From: Winogradskya humida
GTDB lineage: Bacteria > Actinomycetota > Actinomycetes > Mycobacteriales > Micromonosporaceae
Direction of reading: 5' to 3'
Assembly: GCF_016862215.1 (NCBI RefSeq)
Contig: NZ_BOMN01000101.1
Location: forward strand, 59,105 to 123,104
Length of the DNA stretch: 64,000 nucleotides
Below the pieces are notes generated by a model, which ran no database searches, had not been told where the DNA came from, and saw only the letters and a program-made list of their open reading frames with translations. A program made the translations under genes and the position numbers. Positions 53,651-62,560 of this stretch are shown one piece after another. The stretch's first letter is position 1. Each line of letters begins with the position of its first letter.

Positions 53651-53772
53651 GTGCGACGGCGGAAGCGGGGGCAGGACTGCGGGCCGCAGCGGGTGCATTC
53701 CGTGCCGGCGCGGTAGTGCTCGTGGGCGGCGTGCTGATGGCCGCAGACACAGAGCGCTCCGGGCGCGGTCAC
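53629..53772 (-). CDS. Small Cys-rich (zinc-ribbon-like) protein
   Basis: 47 aa, GTG start at 53772. It contains LCVCGHQHAAHEHYRAG and CTRCGPQSCPRF: four Cys in CxC...CxxC spacing plus CP, flanked by a basic RRRTWWRRRA tail. The CGHxxxAHEHYR motif recurs in actinobacterial short zinc proteins as I remember them. It is too short for most gene predictors. Probably binds a metal and nucleic acid; role unknown. Start chosen because an in-frame TGA lies just upstream (about 53817). Confidence 0.65.
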   Translation of the reverse strand: MTAPGALCVCGHQHAAHEHYRAGTECTRCGPQSCPRFRRRTWWRRRA

Positions 53773-53993
53773 CGGATCACCCAGCGTGCCGGTGGCCTCG
53801 CACCCGCGCGCACCGGACGGTCACTTCGCATGCCCACAGCCTAGGCATAGACGGTCCGGCTCGCCGTTCCCACGCCGAAACAACCGTCCTGCAACCGTCC
53901 CTTATACGCACAGTGACAGCACTGAGAGTGACACACATCACCGAGACATGTCGGACATCACGAGAATGCGATGTGCGTACCTCCGCGGTATTG

Positions 53994-54007
53994 CAATTCC
54001 GGAATTG
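53994..54007. promoter_or_regulatory. 14-bp perfect palindrome in the glycan-operon leader region
   Basis: CAATTCCGGAATTG lies in a lower-GC, gene-free interval (53773-54277) about 270 nt before the first glycosyltransferase gene. It may bind a dimeric regulator. Confidence 0.4.
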
Positions 54008-54167
54008 TCTCTGATCCGCATTCCGTGCCCGCGAATGCCGCGATGTCCATTACGCAACGTGACTGGTGGGACAGAAGGGTGATCTTGTTGCCTGTGCGCA
54101 TAGTCGCAGCTCAGCCGATTGGTCAGAGGTGTCCGCATGGATATCGACTACCCGGCCCTTTAGTTAG

Positions 54168-54195
54168 TTGACGCTACGTAGCGTGTTGGTAGATT
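54168..54195 (+). promoter_or_regulatory. Promoter with 14-bp palindrome for the glycan operon
   Basis: TTGACG (54168-54173), 16-nt spacer, TAGATT (54190-54195). The palindrome ACGCTACGTAGCGT (54171-54184) overlaps the -35 and spacer. The expected leader of about 75 nt contains a hairpin, GATTCCCG / CGGGAATC (54219-54238), and an AAGGGA ribosome-binding site before the ATG at 54278. Confidence 0.55.
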
Positions 54196-54277
54196 TGGCG
54201 ACAGACGCCGGCGACCCGGATTCCCGCTCCCGGGAATCATCGAATCCGTCGCTTCTGCCGCCCCCGAAGGGAACGAC

Positions 54278-55330
54278 ATGCAGCTCCCCCCAGCTTCTGG
54301 CAACACAGAGCGTGACAACACATTGTCACCGACCGTAAGCGTCGTGATTCCGACCCTCAACGAGGAACGGAACCTGCCCCACGTGTTCGCCAAGCTCCCT
54401 GAGGGGATCGACGAGGTGATCGTGGTGGACGGTGGCTCGGTGGACCGGACCGTCGAGGTCGCCCTGCAGCTGCGCCCGGACGCCAAGATCGTGCACCAGT
54501 CCCGCACCGGCAAGGGCAACGCGCTGGCCTGCGGTTTCGCGGCCTGCACCAGCGACATCATCGTGATGATCGATGCTGACGGGTCCACCGACCCGGGCGA
54601 GATCCCGCTGTTCGTCGCCCAGCTCGTCGACGGCGCCGACTTCGTCAAGGGCTCGCGCTTCTCGCACGGCGGCTTCAGCCACGACATCACCGCGCTGCGC
54701 AAGCTCGGCAACGACGGGCTGAACGTGGTCGTGAACGTGCTGTTCGGCACCCGCTTCACCGACCTCTGCTACGGCTACAACGCGTTCTGGGCGCGGGTCG
54801 TGCCGACCCTGGACCTGCCGGACATCGCGCTCCCGCGGCCCAACGACGGCTCGAAGCTCTGGGGCGACGGCTTCGAGATCGAAACAATGATCAACATCCG
54901 CGCCGCCGCCGACGGCATGAAGGTCGGCGAGGTCGGCAGCGTCGAGCACGCCCGCATCCACGGGGCGAGCAACCTCAACACGTTCCGCGACGGCTTCCGG
55001 GTGCTGCGGACCATCTTCAGCGAGTACGGCCGGATGAAGCGCATGCGCCACAGCGGAGCCCGTCCCGGCGGTGTGGTCGTGCACCAGCACCCGTCGGCGG
55101 CCAACGCGGCGTCGCCCCGCACGCTCAACCCCGCACCCTCCACCAGCAAGGTCGTCAACCGCCCGCCCGCCGCCGGCGTCGGCCCCGCCGGTGACCCGCG
55201 CCAGCACGTCGCCAGCATCAACCGCGGCCTGCGCCGCGACGACGACCGCACCAACCGCCGCGACGACGTCGGCACCCGCCGCACCGACGACATCCACGCC
55301 ATCCAGACCCGCACCACCAGCGACGACTGA
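54278..55330 (+). CDS. Glycosyltransferase family 2 (polyprenyl-phosphate sugar-like)
   Basis: 350 aa, cytoplasmic face. The GT-A fold starts VSVVIPTLNEERNLP; the metal-binding DxD-type motif is VMIDADGSTDP. FVKGSRFSHGGFS and GYNAFWARVVP fit dolichyl/polyprenyl-phosphate mannose synthase-like enzymes. A polar Pro-rich C-terminal tail (about 80 residues, with Asp/Arg alternation near the end: RRDDDRTNRRDDVGTRR) is unusual. It is the first gene of the glycan operon, with its own promoter. It likely activates a sugar on a lipid carrier (inference). Confidence 0.9.
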   Translation: MQLPPASGNTERDNTLSPTVSVVIPTLNEERNLPHVFAKLPEGIDEVIVVDGGSVDRTVEVALQLRPDAKIVHQSRTGKGNALACGFAACTSDIIVMIDADGSTDPGEIPLFVAQLVDGADFVKGSRFSHGGFSHDITALRKLGNDGLNVVVNVLFGTRFTDLCYGYNAFWARVVPTLDLPDIALPRPNDGSKLWGDGFEIETMINIRAAADGMKVGEVGSVEHARIHGASNLNTFRDGFRVLRTIFSEYGRMKRMRHSGARPGGVVVHQHPSAANAASPRTLNPAPSTSKVVNRPPAAGVGPAGDPRQHVASINRGLRRDDDRTNRRDDVGTRRTDDIHAIQTRTTSDD

Positions 55331-55513
55331 GCTCTCCCCCGAGCCCAGCCGTCTCGTGGCCCGACTCCCCGGGTCCCGTTCGCCCAAGCCGTCCGCCCCC
55401 GGCCGCCGGCGTTCTCCCACCCCAGCGCCACCACCCCTGGCACGACCCCGGCCGGCCCGTGACCCCCACGGTCACGCGGCCACGGCCCACCCCGCCCGAG
55501 GAGCACACCCAGC

Positions 55514-56476
55514 GTGGAATCCACCCCCCGCCCCGCCGTCAGCATCGTCATCCCGACCCACACCGAGAAGCGCTGGCCGTCGATCGTCCGCGCGGTCGCG
55601 GCCGCGAAGTCGCAGACCTACACGCCGGCCGAGATCGTCGTCGTGGTGGACCACAACCCGGAGCTGTACCGCCGGGCGCGCCGGGACCTCAGCGGCGTCA
55701 CGGTGCTCGAGAACCTCTACACCCAGGGCGTCTCCGGCAACCGCAACACGGGCGCTTTCCACACTTCGACCTCGCTGATCGCGTTCGTGGACGACGATGT
55801 GAGCATGGGCCCCGAGTGGCTGGGCAACCTGATCACGCCGTTCAGCGACCCCACCGTCGTCGGTGCGGGCGGCGGCATCTGCCCCGACTGGCAGACCGGC
55901 GAGCCGCGCTGGATGCCCGAGGAGTTCCTCTGGGCTGTCGGCGGCTCCTACTCCGGCATGCCGACCACGGTGTCGAAGATCCGCAACGTCTGGTCGGCCG
56001 GCATGATCGTGCGCCGCGAGACGTTCCTCGCCGTCGGCGGTTTCCGGGTCGGCTTCGGCAAGCTCGGCAACCAGAACCGCCCCGAGGACACCGAGCTGTG
56101 CCTGCGGATGAGCGCCCTCGGCGGCGGCCACTGGATGTACGTCCCGGACGCCGTCATCCGCCACGAGGTCCCCGCCGGCCGCTCCACCTTCGGCTTCTTC
56201 ATCCGCCGCTGCTACGCCGAGGGCCGGGGCAAGGTCGCGATGGCCGGGCTGCTCGACGGCAACGAGAGCCTCGGCTCCGAACGTGACTACCTGCGCTCGC
56301 TGCCCAAGGCCGTGGTGCGCAACCTCGGTGCCGCGGCGCGGGGCAAAGGCGTCGGGCACGCCCTCAAGGCCGGCGGCGTGATCGCCGGTGTCGCTGCCGC
56401 CGGTTGGGGAGGCGTCGTCGAGACGGTCGCAGCCCGCCGTACGCCGCAGCGCGTCACCGCGGAGGCCACCCGATGA
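55514..56476 (+). CDS. Glycosyltransferase family 2
   Basis: 320 aa. It begins RPAVSIVIPTHTEKRW. VDDDVSMGPEWLGNL is the metal/donor-binding region and EDTELCLRMSALGG the acceptor-side acidic motif. The C-terminal 60 residues contain a helix, KAGGVIAGVAAAGWGG, that may associate with the membrane. Its stop overlaps the start of the next glycosyltransferase (ATGA). It is probably co-transcribed with the preceding gene despite a 183-bp gap, in which no hairpin was recognised. Sugar specificity is unknown. Confidence 0.9.
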   Translation: MESTPRPAVSIVIPTHTEKRWPSIVRAVAAAKSQTYTPAEIVVVVDHNPELYRRARRDLSGVTVLENLYTQGVSGNRNTGAFHTSTSLIAFVDDDVSMGPEWLGNLITPFSDPTVVGAGGGICPDWQTGEPRWMPEEFLWAVGGSYSGMPTTVSKIRNVWSAGMIVRRETFLAVGGFRVGFGKLGNQNRPEDTELCLRMSALGGGHWMYVPDAVIRHEVPAGRSTFGFFIRRCYAEGRGKVAMAGLLDGNESLGSERDYLRSLPKAVVRNLGAAARGKGVGHALKAGGVIAGVAAAGWGGVVETVAARRTPQRVTAEATR

Positions 56477-57798
56477 CGGCGGAGACCCCGCTCACCGCGC
56501 CGACGCTGAGCACCGGCGCCGGCGAGCTGCCCGCCGTCGTCCTGGACATCGACCTGGCCCAGCCGCTGGCCCCCGTCCCCGCCGTCGCGCCGGACGGACG
56601 GCGGGTGCTGCAGGCCTGGATCCTCGTACGCCTGTTCAGCGAACCGCTGGGGACGGCGCTGGTCCGCGTACCCACAGAAGGGCTGGAACCGGCCGTCCTG
56701 GCTGCCGCCCTGGAGAAAGAGCTGGCACCGCGCCTGCGGGAACGCGGCCTCGCGACCGTGCCCACCGACGGCATCGTCCCGGACGGCGAACCGGCCTTCC
56801 TCGCCGGCCGCCGCGAAGCCCTCGCCACCGCCCCGCCGATCACGATCGTGGTCTGCACCCGGGAACGCCCCGGCGCCCTGGCCCGCTGCCTCGACAGCCT
56901 GCTCGCCCAGGACTACCCCGACTTCAGGATCCTCGTCGTCGACAACGCCCCGCTCACCGACGCGACCGCCGAAGTGGTCAGCTCGGCCGCCCGCCGCGGC
57001 CCGGTCACCTACCTCAAGGAACCCAAAGCCGGCCTGTCGTTCGCCCGCAACGCCGCCCAGGCCGCCGCCCCCGGCGAGATCATCGCCTGGATCGACGATG
57101 ACGAGTACGCCGACCCGAACTGGCTCGCCGAGATCGCCCGCGCCCTGCACGAACACCCCTCCGCGGACGTCGTCTCCGGCGTGATCGTCCCCGCGGAGCT
57201 CGAAACCCAGGCCCAGCTCTGGTTCGAGCAGTTCGGCGGTCACAGCAAGGGCCGCGGCTTCAAACCCGACGTCTTCAGCCCGGCGACGGCGCACATCCAG
57301 AGCCCGCTCTACCCCCTGCCCCCGTTCGGCACCGGCGCCAACATGACCTTCCGCCCCGGCGTCATCGAACGCGCCGGCGGCTGGGACACCGCCCTCGGCG
57401 CCGGCACCCCCGCCATGGGCTCCGAGGACACCCTCGCCTTCACCCAGGTCCTGCTGGGCGGCGGCACCATCGTCTACCAGCCCACCGCGGTCACCCACCA
57501 CTACCACCGCCGCGACTTCGAAGGCCTCCGCAAACAGATGATCGGGTACGGCGCGGGGCTCACAGCCGCCTACACCAGCCTGCTGCTGTCCCGCCCGTCG
57601 CTGCTGTGGCCACTGCTCAAGCTGGCCCCCAGCGCACTCAAGGACCTCACCAGCAAAGACAGCCTGCGGGTGTCGACGCTGCAGGACGACTTCCCGCGCG
57701 AACTCCTCGGCGCCAACCGACGAGGGATGCTGGCCGGTCCCCGCGCGTACCTGAAGGGCCGGCGCGCCGCCCGCGCCAAGCTCCGGGGCAGCCGCTGA
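56473..57798 (+). CDS. Two-domain glycosyltransferase family 2
   Basis: 441 aa. Residues 1-110 form an extra N-terminal domain (VVLDIDLAQPL..., EKELAPRLRERGL) without a recognised family. The GT-A domain follows: ITIVVCTRERPGALARCLDSLL, IAWIDDDEYADPNWL and AMGSEDTLAFTQVLLGGG. The C-terminal helix LLWPLLKLAPSALKDL may be peripheral-membrane. Coupled to the preceding gene by 4-bp overlap. It would add one sugar to a growing surface glycan. Confidence 0.9.
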   Translation: MTAETPLTAPTLSTGAGELPAVVLDIDLAQPLAPVPAVAPDGRRVLQAWILVRLFSEPLGTALVRVPTEGLEPAVLAAALEKELAPRLRERGLATVPTDGIVPDGEPAFLAGRREALATAPPITIVVCTRERPGALARCLDSLLAQDYPDFRILVVDNAPLTDATAEVVSSAARRGPVTYLKEPKAGLSFARNAAQAAAPGEIIAWIDDDEYADPNWLAEIARALHEHPSADVVSGVIVPAELETQAQLWFEQFGGHSKGRGFKPDVFSPATAHIQSPLYPLPPFGTGANMTFRPGVIERAGGWDTALGAGTPAMGSEDTLAFTQVLLGGGTIVYQPTAVTHHYHRRDFEGLRKQMIGYGAGLTAAYTSLLLSRPSLLWPLLKLAPSALKDLTSKDSLRVSTLQDDFPRELLGANRRGMLAGPRAYLKGRRAARAKLRGSR

Positions 57799-57877
57799 TC
57801 GTGCAGTTCACCGGACAATCACCCGAGAAACGGGGCATTCTCGGTGCATATGTGGCAAATGATTGGTCTCCCGCAGA

Positions 57878-57907
57878 CCGCTCCCCCACCGCACCCGGGG
57901 GGAGCGG
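57878..57907 (+). terminator. Hairpin immediately before the large membrane protein gene
   Basis: CCGCTCCCCC (57878-57887) pairs with GGGGGAGCGG (57898-57907). It ends 8 nt before the ATG at 57915 and follows the third glycosyltransferase by 80 nt. It may be a terminator, an attenuator or a partial read-through site within the operon. Confidence 0.6.
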
Positions 57908-57914
57908 CCGTTCC

Positions 57915-60900
57915 ATGGTGAGCTCCGCCGACGATCATTCAGACGACCAACCCGGCCAGCCTGCGGCTTCAGGCGCAGTGCCGGGCGTGGTGCCGGGCAC
58001 GGTGCCGGGCACGGTGCCGGGCACGGTGCCGGGCACGGTGCCGGGCGTTCAGGATGGCTCAGGCGCTGCAGGGGGCGCTGGGTCTGCTGCTGAACCGACT
58101 TCGGGAGTGGCTGAGCCAGCTTCGGGAGTGGCTGAGCCAACCTTGCGGCCTGCGGCGCCGATGACGTCGATCCAGGGCGCCGAAGCGCCTATCGAGCCCG
58201 CCCCGTCAAAGATGAATTCGTCCGATAAGTCGGATGACGGGCACCGGGGGCGAATCGTCGAGGCGACTGCCAGCAACGGTTCAAAAGCCATAGAGCAGCC
58301 AGTCACCCCTCCGCCATCCACACCAGCTCCCCCATCCACACCAAAGACCTCCACCGAGACGCCGCGCGGTGCAACGCCTGGCTCTTGGCCCCGTGCCACC
58401 GGACTGACCGGCCGCGGACCGACCAGCGGCGGACCGACCAGCGGCGGACCGACCAGCGGCGGGCCGACCAGCGGCGGGCCGACCGGCAGCGAGCCAACCG
58501 ATAGCCGACCGAATGGCAGCGGGCCGACCATCGGCGGGCCAACTGGCAGCGGGCCGAGCAGCAGCGGGCCGAGCAGCAGCGGGCCTAGCAGCAGCAGGCC
58601 TAGCAGCAGCGGGCCGGGCGCCAACGGGCCGAGCAGCAGCGGGCCAACCAGCAGTGGGATGGCTGGGGTCAGGGGCAAGCCGTCTGTTGTCGGTGCCGAG
58701 GCGCCGCGGGATGAGGTGCCCGCGCGGGGCGAATCTCGGGGTGAAGTAGAGGTCGCCACGGGCAAGCGTGAAGCTCAGGTTGACCCTGATGCCACCGCGA
58801 TCATCAAGCTCCCGCCCAAGAATCTCCCGGCCCAGGATCGCCCGGCCCAGGATCGCCCGGCCCAGGATCGCCCGGCCCAGGATCGCCCGCGCAAGGATCT
58901 CCCGGCTGCAGAGCGGGGTGCCGCGGAGGATGCCGAGGCCACGCAGGTTATCCGGTTGCCGGAGGCCTCGCCGCTCGTCGACGCGACCCAGGTCATCTCG
59001 GCCATCAAGGTGGAGAGCGGCGACGCCGAGCGTACCCAGATCATCGAGCTCCCCAACCGGACGACAACCACGCCACCCAAAACCACGCCACCCAAATCCA
59101 CGCCGCCCAAAACCGCGCCGCCCAAAACCGCGCCGCCCAAAACCGCGCCGGACGGAGCCGGGCCAAACGGAGCCGGGCCGTCCAAAGCCGCGGCGAACGG
59201 AGCCGAGCCGTCCAAAGCCGGGCCGACCGGGACCAAGCCGAACCGGGCCGAGCCCAACCGGGCCGAGCCGAACCGGGCCGAGCCCAACCGGGCCGAGCCG
59301 GACGAGGGCGCGCCGGACGAGGGTGCGCTGCGGAGGGGTGAGCTGGGCGGGGCTGAGCGGACTCAGGTCATCAGGCTGCCTGCTGCGGATGAGACTCAGG
59401 TCATCAGTGGGGTGAAGGCCTCCGCGGGTGAGAGGGACAGCGCCGTGACTGCGCTGATTCCTATCGTGCACGGGCGTAAGGACGGGCAGCGGACGAAGGT
59501 GCCTGCGCCGCGTGATCCTGGGCGGGCGCCGCGTCCTGCGAGGCCGCGGCGGGAGCCGCTTGATTTTGGGCACGCTCCGGCCGTACTCACCATCTCGGCT
59601 CTGGGTGTGCTCATGATTGCCCTGGGGTACGCTGGGGGGCGGATCGGGACGGGTAACGCGCAGTATGCGTACTGGATCGGGCAGGTGGTTGTTTTCACGC
59701 CTGTGGTCGTGCGGTTGCTGAGCCGGCGGATGGCCGGGGTGGCTGAGTCGTTTGTGCTGGTCATGGGGCTGGCGCTGAATCAGTATCTGCTGAAGTGGAT
59801 GTACAGCCCGGACCAGTTCCGGTTCCCGGACGAGTTGCAGCACTGGCTGGCGACGACCGTGATCGTGCAGTCGGGGGAATTGTTCCAGCCGAATCCGGCG
59901 CTGCCGCCCGCCGTGCATTTTCCGGGGCTGGCCGAGATGGGGGCGGCGCTGACGTCCATGACGGGGCTGCCGGTGACTGCTTCGGGGGTCATCGTCGCGG
60001 GGATCGCGCATCTGGTGTTCGTGGCGGTGTTGTTCGCCGCGGTGCTGCGGGCCAGTAATTCGCCTGCGGTTGCGGGGGTCGCCTGTGCGACGTACGCGAC
60101 AGCTTTGCATTATCTGTTCTTCAACTCGATGTTTCTCTACCAGACGGCGGCGCTACCGTTCTTCATGCTCGCGGTCTGGGCGACGCGGCGGTGGCGCACC
60201 GAGGGCGGGTGGCCGTTCGTCGTGCTGGCGGTGCTGTCCATGGGTGTCTGCACGGTGAGCCACCATGTGACCGCGTTCGCGCTGGTGCTGACGTTGACGC
60301 TGCTGGCGGTGGTCGAGCTGGTGGTGCAGCGGCCGCGGCGGTGGAGCGCGCTGGTGCTGCCGGGTGTGGACCTGGTGATCGTGCTGGCGTGGGTGCTGTT
60401 CGTGGCGCGGGACGTGGTGAGCTATCTCGAGGCGCCGGTCGACCAGGTGGTCGACACGGTCAACAACCTGATCAGCGGTACGTCCGAGGCGTCCTCGACA
60501 ACGGCGGCCATCAGTTTCGGGCAGCTGATCGTGCAGGGGCTCGGGCTGCTCGGGCTCTTCGTGCTGTACGTGGCGCTGCTGCGCGACATGTTCCAGCGCA
60601 GCGACCGGGATGCGTGGCGCTGGGCGGCTGCGGTCGGGGGCGCGATCTTCTTCGCCGGGAACGGGGCGCGGTTCCTCGGGCAGAACGGGCCGGAGATCGC
60701 GGCGCGGCTGTCGACGTTCACGTACGTGCCGATCTCGATCCTGGCCGCTATCGCCCTGGTCCGGGGCGTGCAGATCATCCCGGCCAAGGACGCGGACGGG
60801 CACCGCTGGCGGGCGTCCCCACCGGCGATCGACGTGATCGCGCCGGGCGGCTGGAACCTCTACAGCCGCGTCGCGGCGGGCTCCTTGATGATCACCGTAC

Positions 60901-61382
60901 TGATGATCGGCGCGCGGGCCGGTGGCTGGCCCCCGATCGGCTCCATCCTGCCGGGACCGTACCTGGCGGGCGGTTTCGAAAGATCAGTCGACGCGTACGG
61001 GGTGGACGCCGCCGACTGGGAACGTGACTCGCTCGGCCACGACAACCGGGTGGGCGGCGACGTCACCTCGGTGTCGCTGGCGTCCACGTACGGCAGGCAG
61101 GACCCGGTCCGCGAGGTCGGCCCGCTGTACTACGCCGACGAGTGGGGCCTGACCGAGGAGCAGCTCGTCAACGACCTCTACATCCAGTACCTGGTCGTCG
61201 ACAAGCGGCTCGGTGAACAGCTGCCGGAGGGCGAGGCGTACTTCGAGAACGACCCGCACGCGGGCAACATCACCTCCCCGCTGACCGCCACCCAGCTCGG
61301 CAAGTTCGACACCCTCACCGGCGTCGACCGGCTCTACGACAACGGCACCGTCCGCGTCTACCGGATGGGAGTGGGAGAATGA
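57915..61382 (+). CDS. Large polytopic membrane protein with long disordered N-terminus
   Basis: 1155 aa from the ATG at 57915, just after a hairpin; a GTG at 57801 would translate that hairpin. Residues 1-550 are disordered and repeat-rich: PGTVPGTV, TSGGPTSGG, SSSGPSSSG, PAQDRPAQDR, PPKTAPPKTA and NRAEPNRAE. Within this stretch recur EATQVIRLP, DATQVIS, ERTQIIELP, ERTQVIRLP and ETQVIS, resembling Ser/Thr-kinase acceptor sites. About 11 membrane helices follow, with an extracellular soluble tail (LYYADEWGLTEEQLVNDLYIQY). The layout suggests a flippase, polymerase or glycosyltransferase C-like membrane enzyme of the glycan pathway; the catalytic type cannot be stated. It overlaps the next gene by 4 bp. 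Confidence 0.82.
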   Translation: MVSSADDHSDDQPGQPAASGAVPGVVPGTVPGTVPGTVPGTVPGVQDGSGAAGGAGSAAEPTSGVAEPASGVAEPTLRPAAPMTSIQGAEAPIEPAPSKMNSSDKSDDGHRGRIVEATASNGSKAIEQPVTPPPSTPAPPSTPKTSTETPRGATPGSWPRATGLTGRGPTSGGPTSGGPTSGGPTSGGPTGSEPTDSRPNGSGPTIGGPTGSGPSSSGPSSSGPSSSRPSSSGPGANGPSSSGPTSSGMAGVRGKPSVVGAEAPRDEVPARGESRGEVEVATGKREAQVDPDATAIIKLPPKNLPAQDRPAQDRPAQDRPAQDRPRKDLPAAERGAAEDAEATQVIRLPEASPLVDATQVISAIKVESGDAERTQIIELPNRTTTTPPKTTPPKSTPPKTAPPKTAPPKTAPDGAGPNGAGPSKAAANGAEPSKAGPTGTKPNRAEPNRAEPNRAEPNRAEPDEGAPDEGALRRGELGGAERTQVIRLPAADETQVISGVKASAGERDSAVTALIPIVHGRKDGQRTKVPAPRDPGRAPRPARPRREPLDFGHAPAVLTISALGVLMIALGYAGGRIGTGNAQYAYWIGQVVVFTPVVVRLLSRRMAGVAESFVLVMGLALNQYLLKWMYSPDQFRFPDELQHWLATTVIVQSGELFQPNPALPPAVHFPGLAEMGAALTSMTGLPVTASGVIVAGIAHLVFVAVLFAAVLRASNSPAVAGVACATYATALHYLFFNSMFLYQTAALPFFMLAVWATRRWRTEGGWPFVVLAVLSMGVCTVSHHVTAFALVLTLTLLAVVELVVQRPRRWSALVLPGVDLVIVLAWVLFVARDVVSYLEAPVDQVVDTVNNLISGTSEASSTTAAISFGQLIVQGLGLLGLFVLYVALLRDMFQRSDRDAWRWAAAVGGAIFFAGNGARFLGQNGPEIAARLSTFTYVPISILAAIALVRGVQIIPAKDADGHRWRASPPAIDVIAPGGWNLYSRVAAGSLMITVLMIGARAGGWPPIGSILPGPYLAGGFERSVDAYGVDAADWERDSLGHDNRVGGDVTSVSLASTYGRQDPVREVGPLYYADEWGLTEEQLVNDLYIQYLVVDKRLGEQLPEGEAYFENDPHAGNITSPLTATQLGKFDTLTGVDRLYDNGTVRVYRMGVGE
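57991..58050 (+). repeat. 12-bp repeat array in the disordered region
   Basis: GTGCCGGGCACG-type units repeat about five times and encode PGTVPGTV. Further in-frame arrays encode TSGG (about 58420-58490), AQDRP (58830-58890), KTAPP (about 59080-59160) and NRAEP (about 59235-59310). Confidence 0.85.
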
Positions 61383-62512
61383 ACGCCCTGCTGACCCGCA
61401 TCGTCTGGGCCGCCACCACGCTGTCGGCGCTGGCCGTGCTGCTAGGCCCCCAGCCGCTGCCCATCATCGGCGGCCTGCTGCTCGGCCTGGTCCTGCCGGG
61501 CACGGCTCTGACCGGAGCTCTCCTTCGCGACCGTACGCTCACCGTGGTCGAACGCGTCACCCTCGCCCCCGCCCTGAGCATGGCGGTCCTGGTCGTCGCC
61601 GGCCTCGTCATCTACCTGTGCCGCCTGCCCCTCGACCGCGTCACCTGGACCGCGGCCACCGCCGGCGTGACGATCGCGGCCCTGATCGCCGCCCTCATCC
61701 CGTCCCGCTCCCCTGCGAACTCGCGCGGTGTCCCCGGCTCGGCGGGCCCCGACGCCGGTTCGTCCGGCCGCGCGGCTTCCGACCGCGGCTCGTCCGGCCC
61801 AGACTCGTCCGGCCCAGACTCGTCCGGCCCAGACTCGTCCGGCTCCGGCTCGTCCGGCTCCGGGCCTTCGGGCCCCGGCTTGTCCGGCTCCACGAGTTCG
61901 GGCCTTGCGAGTTCCGGTCTTGCGAGTTCTGGTCTTGCGAGTTCTGGCGCGGCGAGTTCCGCTGCGGCGGCTTCCGGCCCCGCGGGCGGCGGCGCGGCCG
62001 GGGATTCGCCGCGGCCTCGCGTCGCGGCGGCCGAGCCGACGATGACCGAGGCTCACACCATCGTCATGCAGGTCGTTCCGCCGACGACCGAGGAACGGCT
62101 CGCTGCCGAGTACAAGATGAAGCGCAACCGCCTCATCAAACAGTCGCTGCCGTTGTTGCTGGTGGCGGCCATCCTGGGCGGCGCCAGCTGGCTCTCGTTC
62201 CACACCTCCCGCGAGACCTACAAAACCACCGTCACAGCCCTGTCCGCCGAGCCCGCCGGCGCAGTGGCCTCCGACGGCAACCGCACGGTCGTCGTCTCAG
62301 CCTCCGGCCTCCTCGACGAGGACGCCCCGTACAAGGTCACCGTCAACCCGGTCGCCGCCAGCACCAAAGCCAGCCGCACCATCACCGCGTCGGCCGCCGG
62401 CACCTGGCGCGAAACCCTCACCATCCCCGGCGACGAACGCGTCACCATCAGCCTCTACCGCTCCGGCGACACCACCGCCTACCGAACCATCTCGATCAGC
62501 GCCTCCTCGTAG
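61379..62512 (+). CDS. Membrane protein with disordered middle and extracellular C-terminal domain
   Basis: 377 aa. Three membrane helices lie in the first 110 residues (for example LPIIGGLLLGLVLPGTALTGALL). A Ser/Gly/Asp/Pro disordered stretch follows (about 110-215; SSGPDSSGPD repeats). A further helix, SLPLLLVAAILGGASWLSFH, precedes an Ig-like beta domain (about 285-377; YKTTVTALSAEP ... TISLYRSGDTTAYRTISI). It overlaps the preceding membrane-protein gene by 4 bp, so the two probably form a complex. No enzymatic motif was found. Confidence 0.85.
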   Translation: MNALLTRIVWAATTLSALAVLLGPQPLPIIGGLLLGLVLPGTALTGALLRDRTLTVVERVTLAPALSMAVLVVAGLVIYLCRLPLDRVTWTAATAGVTIAALIAALIPSRSPANSRGVPGSAGPDAGSSGRAASDRGSSGPDSSGPDSSGPDSSGSGSSGSGPSGPGLSGSTSSGLASSGLASSGLASSGAASSAAAASGPAGGGAAGDSPRPRVAAAEPTMTEAHTIVMQVVPPTTEERLAAEYKMKRNRLIKQSLPLLLVAAILGGASWLSFHTSRETYKTTVTALSAEPAGAVASDGNRTVVVSASGLLDEDAPYKVTVNPVAASTKASRTITASAAGTWRETLTIPGDERVTISLYRSGDTTAYRTISISASS

Positions 62513-62560
62513 GCACGACGGATATGAGCCAACGGGCTCGGGCCGCCGTCTTGGCCAGCT

